This document shows positions 1-11,348 of a stretch of 26,880 bases of DNA, piece by piece. Both the position numbers and the translations under genes were made by a program. Origin of the DNA: Myxococcales bacterium (lineage in GTDB: Bacteria > Myxococcota_A > Bradymonadia > REDH01); contig JACKDJ010000046.1 of the NCBI GenBank assembly GCA_020633625.1, positions 1 to 26,880 of the forward strand. Reading direction: 5' to 3'. The notes under the pieces are model-generated. The model did no database searches, had not been told where the DNA came from, and saw nothing but the letters and a program-made list of their open reading frames with translations. Positions within the stretch are counted from its first letter, which is position 1, and each line of letters starts with the position of its first letter.

Positions 1-13
1 CGGCCGGCGCGGC

Positions 14-1390
14 GTGACCATGACGCTCGGCTCGGCCCCGCCCGCCCTCGTTGCCCCCGTCGGCGCGGCGACACACGCGTGGATCGACCGGCTTGCCGCG
101 ACGGAGTGTCCAGCCATCACCGCTCGCCGCTCACGTCGGCGCGCGACGGCGGGCGGCGAAGACCCGATCGTTTGGGCCGAAGCCGTCGGCTCGAATGTCG
201 TCGACGTCGAAGGGAACCGCTACGTCGACCTGTCGTCCGGCTTTGGCGTCGCGGCGATCGGACACCGACATCCGGCAGTAGTCGAGGCGATCCGCGAGCA
301 ATCGGGGCGCCTGCTCCACGCGATGGGCGACCTGTTCCCATCGCGCGAGAAGATCCTGCTGGGGGAGCGCCTCGCCGCCATCGCGCCCGGCGCGCTGCAG
401 CACTCGATCCTCGGTGCCAACGGCTCCGACGCTATCGAGGCCGCCATCAAGACCGCGGTGATCGCCACCGGGAGAACTCGGGTCCTCGCGTTCTCGTCGG
501 GGTACCACGGGATGAGCCTCGGCGCGCTCGGAGTGTCGGGGTACCGCGACTCGTTCCGTTCTCCGTTTGGAGCGCTGGCGAGCGCGACGACGCTGCGACT
601 CCCCTACGCGACCTGCCACTGCTGCCCGCTCGGCCTCGAGCCCACCACCTGCAACACTCGCTGTGCCACTCTCGTTGAGCATATGCTTGCGAGCGACACG
701 TTTGGTTGCGAAGACGTCGCGGCCATCGTCGTGGAGCCGATCCAGGCCCGCGGAGGCTGCGTCGTCCCGCCCGCCGGCTGGCTGCGCCGAATCGCAGAGG
801 TCGCCCGAAGCCGCGGCATCCTCGTCATCGCCGACGAGATCTACACGGGGCTCGGCCGCACCGGGGACCTGTTCGCGAGCACACACGAGGAGGTCGTCCC
901 CGACCTGATGTGCGTCGGAAAGGCGCTCGGCGGCGGCCTGCCGATCTCGGCGTGCGTGGGCACACCGGACGTCATGGAGCGCTGGGCCGAGGCGCGGGGT
1001 GAGGCCATCCATACGAGCACGTTCCTCGGCAACCCGCTGACCTGCTCGGCGGCGCTGGCCGCGCTCGACGTGATCGAGCGCGAGGGGCTCGCTGCGCGGG
1101 CTGCCCGCGTCGGCGCGCGCTTCTCGACCGCGCTCGAGCAGGCGCTGGCCGGCAACCCTCGCGTCGCGGCGGTGCGCGGGCGCGGGCTCCTCATCGGCGT
1201 CGCGCTCCGGCGCGAAGACGGCACACCGGAGCCTGGCGGTGGTGTCCGCTGTATGCACGCGCTACTCGCCGAGGGCTACATCGCCGCGCCCGCCGGGCCG
1301 ACCGGAGACGTGCTCAGCGTGACACCGCCGATGACTCTCCCTGAGGAGCTCATCGACGGCGCCGTCGAGGCGATCGCGCGCGTCATATGA
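14..1390 (+). CDS. Class III (PLP-dependent) aminotransferase
   Basis: Fold-type I class III aminotransferase, the family of 4-aminobutyrate, ornithine and diaminobutyrate aminotransferases; the substrate cannot be told from sequence. Visible hallmarks are the cofactor-binding stretch VIADEIYTGLGRTG (Asp274), the Schiff-base lysine in VGKALGGGLP (Lys303) and the phosphate-contact STFLGNPL near residue 335. A Cys-containing loop (Cys201, 203, 204, 213, 217) follows the central domain; similar Cys-containing loops occur in some relatives. At 458 residues the length is normal. The start is uncertain: GTG at 14 is followed two codons later by ATG at 20, and the frame is open to the left edge of the window, so the true start may lie outside. 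It is convergent with the OmpA-type gene. Family is firm; specific reaction is not. Confidence 0.9.
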   Translation: MTMTLGSAPPALVAPVGAATHAWIDRLAATECPAITARRSRRRATAGGEDPIVWAEAVGSNVVDVEGNRYVDLSSGFGVAAIGHRHPAVVEAIREQSGRLLHAMGDLFPSREKILLGERLAAIAPGALQHSILGANGSDAIEAAIKTAVIATGRTRVLAFSSGYHGMSLGALGVSGYRDSFRSPFGALASATTLRLPYATCHCCPLGLEPTTCNTRCATLVEHMLASDTFGCEDVAAIVVEPIQARGGCVVPPAGWLRRIAEVARSRGILVIADEIYTGLGRTGDLFASTHEEVVPDLMCVGKALGGGLPISACVGTPDVMERWAEARGEAIHTSTFLGNPLTCSAALAALDVIEREGLAARAARVGARFSTALEQALAGNPRVAAVRGRGLLIGVALRREDGTPEPGGGVRCMHALLAEGYIAAPAGPTGDVLSVTPPMTLPEELIDGAVEAIARVI

Positions 1391-1392
1391 GG

Positions 1393-1417
1393 CGGCGCGC
1401 GGCGAGGCCGCGCGCCG
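1393..1417. terminator. Bidirectional hairpin terminator
   Basis: A perfect 11-bp inverted repeat (CGGCGCGCGGC / GCCGCGCGCCG) around a 3-nt GAG loop. It lies between the stop of the aminotransferase (1390) and the stop of the convergent OmpA-type gene (1424). There is no clear U-tract, so it could be a weak intrinsic terminator serving both strands. Confidence 0.6.
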
Positions 1418-1423
1418 TTGACG

Positions 1424-3229
1424 TCAGCGACAGCTCGGATCCGGATCGCGGTCCGTGATGCGGAACACGACGCGGCGGTTGGCCTGGCGGCCCTCTTCGG
1501 TCTCGTTGGACTCGATGGGCATCGTCTCGCCATAGCCCCGCGACGTGAGCCGGGCGGCGTCGACGCCGGCGTTGACCAGGAACTGCCGCACGGACGCGGC
1601 GCGGCGGTTCGATAGATCGAGGTTGGTCGCGTCGCTGCCCCGGTCGTCGGTGTGCCCCTCGACCTCGACGACGTGGATCTCCGGGTGAGCGATCATCAGC
1701 GCGGCGACTTCGTTGAGCAGCGCGAACGACACCGCGCGGACGGTGTCGCGGTTCGTCTCGAACAGCACCTGCCCTTCGAACGTGATCTCGTCGCAGCGAA
1801 TGACGGTGCCTTCTGGGCAGCCATCTTCGTCGCGGTCGCCGTCGAAGTCCTCGGGCTGGTCGGGGCACTGATCGGTCGGGGGGAGGATGCCGTCGTGGTC
1901 GTGGTCGTAGTCGGGGCACCCGTCCGTGTCTTCGAAGCCGTCTCGGTCTTCGGGTTCCAGCGGGCACATGTCGACGTCGTCGGCGAGGCCGTCGCCGTCA
2001 CGGTCGCCATCGGGGCAGCCGTCCTCGTCGCGGTCGCCGTCGCGGTCTTCGGGCTCGTTCGGGCAGCGGTCGCCGCTGTCGGGGAGCCCGTCTCCGTCGT
2101 TGTCCGGGTCAGGGCAGCCGTCGGCGTCTTGGAAGCCGTCGCGGTCTTCGGGCTGGTCGGGGCACGTGTCGTCTGCGTCGAGCACCCCGTCGCCGTCGTT
2201 GTCCGGGTCAGGGCAGCCGTTCGCGTCCTGGAAGCCGTCGACGTCTTCGGGTTCGTCCGGGCACGCGTCGGCGGCGTCGGCGATGCCGTCACCGTCGCGG
2301 TCCTCGTCGGCGCGATGCGCCCAGCCGATGTTCAGGAACAGGCGCCACGCCGGAACGCCGAAGCCCGAACCGAGCGCCTTTCCAAGGCCGTACCCGATCA
2401 CGAGGTCGCTCTGCGTGAACGCCTTCGCGCCGATGATCAGCTCGAGCGGAGCTTCCTCTCCGGCGAAGTCGGTCGCACCGAGCACGGCCTCGCCGCGCAG
2501 CTCCGGTGTCAGCACGATGTTCTGCTCGGCCCCGAGCCCGATGGCCGCCGCGACGCCGTAGGTGAGCGTGTCGTCGACCGTGAGGTTCAGCACCTCGGTC
2601 TCGGAGCGGAACATCGCGCCAAGGTTGACGCCGAACGAGGAGCGACCGCCAAAGGCGTAGTCGAGCGCGAGCATCGGGTTCGCTCGAAACGACTCGCCCT
2701 GGTAGTTCGCGGAGCCGCCGGTCGGGAGGTACCAGTCGACGGCGAGCGCGAGCCCGAGGCCGCTCGAGTCGGCGTCGGGACCGAACAGCCGCAGCTTGGT
2801 CAGGATGGTCGCGTCGCCGAGCCCGAAGCCGGCGCTCGAGCCGTCGATCGCCGCGGTGTCGACGCCATCGATGGGGTCGAGCGTGTCGGCCCCCTGCGCC
2901 AGGACGATCGGCAGGTTCACAGAGAGCTCGAATCGCTCGCCGAACCCGAACGCGAACAGCAGGTTGGCTGTGAGCTGGTTGCGGACGAGGTCCGCCACGC
3001 GCTCGCCGTCGGCGTCGCGCAACACGAGCGGCCGGTGGGCGTAGTGGAGCGCCAGCCCGAGCTCGTGCGACGGCTGGATGCGGGAGCCGTGCAGCGAGAA
3101 GTAGTTCACCGACTGCGACGCGACCGGCCGAAAGTGCTGGATGTCGTACGCCGTCGAGTCCTGGGCCTGCGCGGCGGCGGCCGAGAGCGTCGCCACGACG
3201 GCGGAGGTGAGGGCGAGCGAGCGGTTCAT
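1424..3229 (-). CDS. OmpA-family outer membrane protein with TSP3 repeats
   Basis: Predicted outer-membrane/peptidoglycan-linking protein of 601 residues. A signal peptide ends near AAAAQAQ (residue 23). Residues about 30-305 are rich in alternating aromatic/small residues and aromatic-ended strands, consistent with a beta-barrel. Residues about 309-472 hold five Asp-rich thrombospondin type 3 units (pattern DxDxDGxxDxxDxCPxxPED), expected to bind Ca2+. Residues about 480-592 are an OmpA C-terminal peptidoglycan-binding domain with EGHTDDRGSDATNLDLSNRR and RGYGE. The ATG at 3229 has a good Shine-Dalgarno GGAG six bases upstream (complement of 3236-3239). This barrel-TSP3-OmpA architecture is common in Myxococcota. 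The TSP3 stretch produces long antisense reading frames that are not genes. Confidence 0.93.
   Translation of the reverse strand: MNRSLALTSAVVATLSAAAAQAQDSTAYDIQHFRPVASQSVNYFSLHGSRIQPSHELGLALHYAHRPLVLRDADGERVADLVRNQLTANLLFAFGFGERFELSVNLPIVLAQGADTLDPIDGVDTAAIDGSSAGFGLGDATILTKLRLFGPDADSSGLGLALAVDWYLPTGGSANYQGESFRANPMLALDYAFGGRSSFGVNLGAMFRSETEVLNLTVDDTLTYGVAAAIGLGAEQNIVLTPELRGEAVLGATDFAGEEAPLELIIGAKAFTQSDLVIGYGLGKALGSGFGVPAWRLFLNIGWAHRADEDRDGDGIADAADACPDEPEDVDGFQDANGCPDPDNDGDGVLDADDTCPDQPEDRDGFQDADGCPDPDNDGDGLPDSGDRCPNEPEDRDGDRDEDGCPDGDRDGDGLADDVDMCPLEPEDRDGFEDTDGCPDYDHDHDGILPPTDQCPDQPEDFDGDRDEDGCPEGTVIRCDEITFEGQVLFETNRDTVRAVSFALLNEVAALMIAHPEIHVVEVEGHTDDRGSDATNLDLSNRRAASVRQFLVNAGVDAARLTSRGYGETMPIESNETEEGRQANRRVVFRITDRDPDPSCR
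1814..2305 (-). repeat. TSP3 coding repeats in the OmpA-type gene
   Basis: Five imperfect units of about 32-36 codons encoding Asp-rich thrombospondin type 3 motifs with CPDxPED and DGCPD cores. Adjacent units share long near-identical GTC/GAC-rich stretches, as expected from duplication within the gene. Confidence 0.8.
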
Positions 3230-3353
3230 GGAGGTCTCCGGTTGTGCCTCTGCCGCGGGGGTCCACGGCGAGGCGTTGGCTCGTGTCTTCGAGAGATGCG
3301 TAGCAGCACGACCGCGCAGGCGTCAGCGGCTCGGCAGCGACGACGTGTTTGTG

Positions 3354-7949
<4,596 letters not shown>

Positions 7950-8371
7950 GTGTCGAGGTCGGTTCGCGCGTCCCGCTAGGCGGTTCGGCGACGTTCCGCA
8001 AGACCTGGGGGCGCGAAGTTGGCGAGCCGAACCCGTGCGGAGACCAGCGGCGGGTGCGAATCCGTGTCCGTCGGGTCACGCGCGGACAAGGCGCCGGGGG
8101 CCGCGTCGGGGGCGGCGGGCGGCGGTGGGATGTGGGGGTTTGGGTGTTTGGTTCTTGTTGCACGGGGGGCCAGGAACCGTTCGGCTGCGATCCGCGGCGA
8201 CGCGAACCTCCCCGTACGAGCGAGGTCGCACGTGTCGGGGTGCAGATCCGCCCACCCCTGCGTCGGCGTGAGCGGGGAGGAGCGACTCGTAACCGCGCTG
8301 TGGGGGGCGTCCGGCTGGCGCCTCCCGGTGAGACCGAACGTGGCGAGCTGGCGAGACCCGGCGCCGCGAGC

Positions 8372-8387
8372 TGGCACAGCTCTGGCA
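8372..8387 (+). promoter_or_regulatory. Candidate sigma-54 promoter (-24/-12)
   Basis: TGGCAC-N5-TGGCA matches the sigma-54 consensus TGGCAC-N5-TTGCA with the required GG-N10-GC spacing and one mismatch in the -12 box. It would start transcription near 8399, about 75 bases before the dioxygenase ATG. It overlaps a small inverted repeat, GAGCT-5-AGCTC, at 8369-8383. It is an unsupported single-site match in GC-rich DNA. Confidence 0.3.
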
Positions 8388-8463
8388 CATTCGGCCCCGT
8401 CTAGCTGACCTCGCTTCCGTTCATCACGCCCGCGTGCGAGAGGCCTCCCACGCGGCGCAACCC

Positions 8464-8467
8464 GGAG
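8464..8467 (+). promoter_or_regulatory. Shine-Dalgarno deciding the dioxygenase start
   Basis: GGAG five bases before ATG 8473. This favours ATG 8473 over the in-frame GTG at 8434, which has no such site and would add 13 residues not expected in the family. Confidence 0.6.
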
Positions 8468-8472
8468 AGATC

Positions 8473-9570
8473 ATGTACTTTCGCCGCGGAACCTGCACGC
8501 GACAGGCGCACGTCGACATCCCCGACGGGACCGTCGAAGAGGAGATCGGACGCAACGGCTTCTTTGGCCGCGTGAGCCACCTCTACCGCGCAAACCCGCC
8601 CGTGGGCTGGACCGCGATCGAAGGCGACTGCCGACCACACGCGCTCGAGACGGCCAAGCTGCAAGCCCGGACGGGCGACTACATCGGGCGCCGCGCGCCG
8701 CTTCTGCGAAACGACGACGCGGTCATCTCGATGGGCGAGATCGTCGGGCCGGCGACGTCGACGTTCCGAAACGCCGACGGCGACGAGGTCCACTTCATCC
8801 ACCGCGGGTGCGGCCACCTCGACTCCGACTTCGGCTCGCTCCGCTACGAGGCCGGCGACTACCTCGTGATCCCGCGCGGGACCGGCTACCGACTCTCGGC
8901 CGCCGAGCCGACACAGGAGCTCGTCATCCAGACCCGCGAGGAGGTCGGCATCCCCGACCGCGGGATCCTCGGCAAACACGCGCTGTTCGACACCGACGCG
9001 ATCGAGGCGCCGACCCCGGACTCGTCGCGCAGGCTCGAAGGCGAGCACACGATCGTGATCCAGCGCGGCGGAAAGCTGACGCGCGTCACCTACCCGTTCG
9101 ATCCGCTCGATGTGGTCGGGTGGAAGGGCGACCTGACGATCTGGCGCCTCAACATCCGAGACATTCGTCCGATCATGTCGGAGCGCTACCACCTGCCGCC
9201 GACGGCGCACGTGACCTTCGCGACCCCTTCTGTCGTCATCTGCTCGTTCCTCCCTCGCGGCCTCGAGGTCGGGGACCCGGGCGCGCTGAAGGTGCCGTTC
9301 TACCACTCGAACGTGGACTACGACGAGGTGCTCTTCTACCACGACGGCGACTTCTTTAGCCGCGAAGGGATCAGCGCCGGGATGCTCACGTTCCACCCGC
9401 AGGGCATCCACCACGGCCCACACCCCGGCGCGATCGAGGCCGCGAAGACGAAGACGCGGACCGACGAGAAGGCGGTGATGATCGACACGCGGCGGCCCCT
9501 CGAGGTCACCGCCGACGGGCTCGCGATCAGCCGCCCCGACTACTGGAAGTCCTGGCAACCCAAGCGCTGA
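8473..9570 (+). CDS. hmgA: Homogentisate 1,2-dioxygenase
   Basis: Non-haem Fe(II) ring-cleaving dioxygenase converting homogentisate to maleylacetoacetate in tyrosine/phenylalanine catabolism; cytosolic. The protein begins MYFRRGTCTRQAHVDIPDG and belongs to the shorter bacterial branch (365 residues from this start). Cupin-like metal region: His in PPTAHVTF (residue 246), YHSNVDYDE (His278, Glu285) and GIHHGPHPG (His313/314), which are the candidate active-site and iron ligands; assignment to exact ligands is by analogy. An upstream GTG at 8434 is possible but less likely. No other genes of the pathway (maleylacetoacetate isomerase, fumarylacetoacetase) are in the window. The gene ends only 3 bases before the convergent stop at 9574. 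Family call is strong; strict homogentisate specificity is slightly less certain for this branch. Confidence 0.88.
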   Translation: MYFRRGTCTRQAHVDIPDGTVEEEIGRNGFFGRVSHLYRANPPVGWTAIEGDCRPHALETAKLQARTGDYIGRRAPLLRNDDAVISMGEIVGPATSTFRNADGDEVHFIHRGCGHLDSDFGSLRYEAGDYLVIPRGTGYRLSAAEPTQELVIQTREEVGIPDRGILGKHALFDTDAIEAPTPDSSRRLEGEHTIVIQRGGKLTRVTYPFDPLDVVGWKGDLTIWRLNIRDIRPIMSERYHLPPTAHVTFATPSVVICSFLPRGLEVGDPGALKVPFYHSNVDYDEVLFYHDGDFFSREGISAGMLTFHPQGIHHGPHPGAIEAAKTKTRTDEKAVMIDTRRPLEVTADGLAISRPDYWKSWQPKR

Positions 9571-9573
9571 CGG

Positions 9574-11046
9574 TCAGCGGCGGCGGCGGCGGGCAGCGAG
9601 CGCCGCGCCCACCGCCGCAAACAGCGCGAGCGAGCCTCGCCGCGGCGACGGCGCAGACGCGCATCCGCCCTTCGAGCTCGACTCCGACGCGGGGGCGTCC
9701 GCGAGGGCGTCGACGTCACCTGTCCCGGCGTCTGTGACACCGGCGTCCGCGGGGTCGGCGTCAGGGCCAGCGTCAGCGACCTCGGGCGCGTCGCCGCCGA
9801 CGTCGTCTGCTCCGACGTCCTCGCCCTCGACAACCTCGTCTGGGAGCGGGAGGTCGATGGAGTATCCCTCGCCGGCCGTCGGCTCGTCGCACCCCTCCGC
9901 GTCGCCGCAGCTGACGCGCAGGTGGACGCTCATGTCGCGTGCCGTCTGTCCTCCAGAGATAGTCTCGGCGCCGGCGAGCAGGGTAGCGTCGTACTCGGCG
10001 CCCGGCACCAGATCGACGCGCGGGTTGAGCCGAACCAGCCGCGGGAACTCCGCGCCCCAGCGTGTGTTTCGCGTCGCGTGATCGATCGAGGCTCCGTCGG
10101 CATCGGTCCACGCGGTCTCTACAGTCGAGAACCGGACACCCTCGGCGAACAGCAGCGTGACGGTCGCGTCCGTCGCGCCGGCCTCGTTGGAGCGGAGGAC
10201 GTGATCGGGCTCCGGGTAGTGGCTGATGACGACCGCGTCATCTGTCTGCGTGCCGTGCAGCCGCCGCCACATGGCCTCGACGTAGGCCATGGTCGGCCCG
10301 ATCTCCGCCTTGAGCGACCCCGGGATGTCGGGGTCGAGGTAGTAGTTTCGCGTCCACGGGATCTCGTCGCTGTACTGGTTGCCGAGTCCCTGCGCGACGA
10401 TCTCGCCGCCGGGGCGGACGTAGAGGATCGACATCGCGTCGACGGCGCGCTGGATGTCGGTCGCCGTGACCCCGACGTCGAGGACCTCGTACAGCTCGAG
10501 CAGCGTCTCCTCGGGGTAGTAGACTTCGGGGTAGAAGCGGATGTGCTCGTCGAGCGCGAGGAAGCCGTCGGTGCCCGGGTCGGCCTCTTCTTGCCCGCCA
10601 CCGTCGTGGTCGCCGACCTGGTCGAGGAACAGCGAGTCGAACACCTCGTCTTGTAGACCGTGGCAGGCGGCGCCGATCAGGAACGCCGCGCGCTTGCGCG
10701 ACTCGATATCGTCCCAGGGCGGCGGGTCGTTCGCTCGAATCCACTCGACGAAGTCCTCGACGAACGGCTCCCAGTGTGTGTGCTCGGAGTATGCGCGCGT
10801 GCGCGTGGCGAGGTCGCCGCTCTGCGGCCAGTAGCCGGAGTCGGTGAACGCCGCACCAAACAGCGCGGCGTTCATGACCTCGGGGTCGGCGAAGAAGTCG
10901 CGGAGCTCGCCGGGCGGCAGGTTCGAGATCGCCCACCCGGTCACGTGAACGTGTCCGAAGATGCCGTGAGCGTCGGCCACCGAGGGCGCCGCGAGGCTGA
11001 CCGCGGCGCCGAGGGCGACGGTGGGGGCGAGGTGGCGGAGTCTCAC
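9574..11046 (-). CDS. Zinc phospholipase C-like protein with MYXO-CTERM-like tail
   Basis: 490-residue exported protein. Signal peptide 1-26 ends VADA, so the mature chain starts near His27 (HGIFGHVHVTGWAI). His89/His91 (SEHTHWEPFVE) and ACHGLQDEVFD (His129, Asp133) resemble the metal-binding helices of the zinc-dependent phospholipase C/S1-P1 nuclease fold. Residues about 290-410 look like a beta-sandwich. An Asp/Ala-rich linker (about 420-455) leads to Gly-Gly-Cys462, a hydrophobic segment and RRRRR, a MYXO-CTERM-like anchor. Activity on phospholipids is inferred from fold resemblance. The start is GTG at 11046, whose bases overlap the stop of the small upstream gene (GTGA), suggesting translational coupling; no Shine-Dalgarno is visible. 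Confidence 0.78.
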   Translation of the reverse strand: MRLRHLAPTVALGAAVSLAAPSVADAHGIFGHVHVTGWAISNLPPGELRDFFADPEVMNAALFGAAFTDSGYWPQSGDLATRTRAYSEHTHWEPFVEDFVEWIRANDPPPWDDIESRKRAAFLIGAACHGLQDEVFDSLFLDQVGDHDGGGQEEADPGTDGFLALDEHIRFYPEVYYPEETLLELYEVLDVGVTATDIQRAVDAMSILYVRPGGEIVAQGLGNQYSDEIPWTRNYYLDPDIPGSLKAEIGPTMAYVEAMWRRLHGTQTDDAVVISHYPEPDHVLRSNEAGATDATVTLLFAEGVRFSTVETAWTDADGASIDHATRNTRWGAEFPRLVRLNPRVDLVPGAEYDATLLAGAETISGGQTARDMSVHLRVSCGDAEGCDEPTAGEGYSIDLPLPDEVVEGEDVGADDVGGDAPEVADAGPDADPADAGVTDAGTGDVDALADAPASESSSKGGCASAPSPRRGSLALFAAVGAALAARRRRR

Positions 11047-11345
11047 GGAGGGCTCGGGCTCGAGGTGGCTGAAGCGGCGCCGAGCGTGTCGGCGCGGCTA
11101 GTCGGTAGGGCATCCGGCGCGGATCCGCAAAGCTCGATCGCCTCTGTGACGACATGCGCACCGGCCGCCGCACCTTTGCCACCGGCTCGTGCAGCGGGAT
11201 CGCGCGCGGAGCCGAGCGAGACGAGGACCCAGAGGAGCGTCCCGGCTACCATCAGCCGCGGCCGCGCGAACCGAGACCATCGCAGCGGGTCGCGGATGCC
11301 GTCGAACAGCTCGGCGGGCGGGCGGGAGTCGAACGGCGTGGCCAC
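11043..11345 (-). CDS. Small predicted membrane protein, unknown function
   Basis: 100-residue frame fitted exactly between two genes: its GTG start lies 3 bases after the TAG stop of the lipoprotein gene and its TGA overlaps the GTG start of the phospholipase-like gene by 4 bases. One hydrophobic segment (about residues 31-48, RLMVAGTLLWVLVSLGSA) follows an Arg/Phe-rich amphipathic N-terminus; the rest is Ala/Gly/Ser-rich and low complexity. No family is recognised. The packing is the main reason to accept it; the absence of a Shine-Dalgarno and the composition leave real doubt. Confidence 0.45.
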   Translation of the reverse strand: MATPFDSRPPAELFDGIRDPLRWSRFARPRLMVAGTLLWVLVSLGSARDPAARAGGKGAAAGAHVVTEAIELCGSAPDALPTSRADTLGAASATSSPSPP

Positions 11346-11348
11346 GGA

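Larger units (their letters stand above)
7950..8472. other. Long divergent intergenic region
   Basis: About 520 bases without a convincing gene between the divergent NIDO/DUF4215 gene and homogentisate dioxygenase. It should hold promoters for both. Overlapping open frames here lack family features. On the minus strand a weak TTGCGG-17-TAGCGG pair lies near 8000. On the plus strand a sigma-54-like element lies at 8372-8387. A G/T-rich run lies around 8130-8180. No tRNA-like or recognised riboswitch structure was found by eye. Confidence 0.5.

Noticed and set aside
8019..8408. 129-codon frame in the intergenic region before hmgA
   Set aside because: Several frames overlap here on both strands, none with coding-like composition, Shine-Dalgarno or family resemblance.
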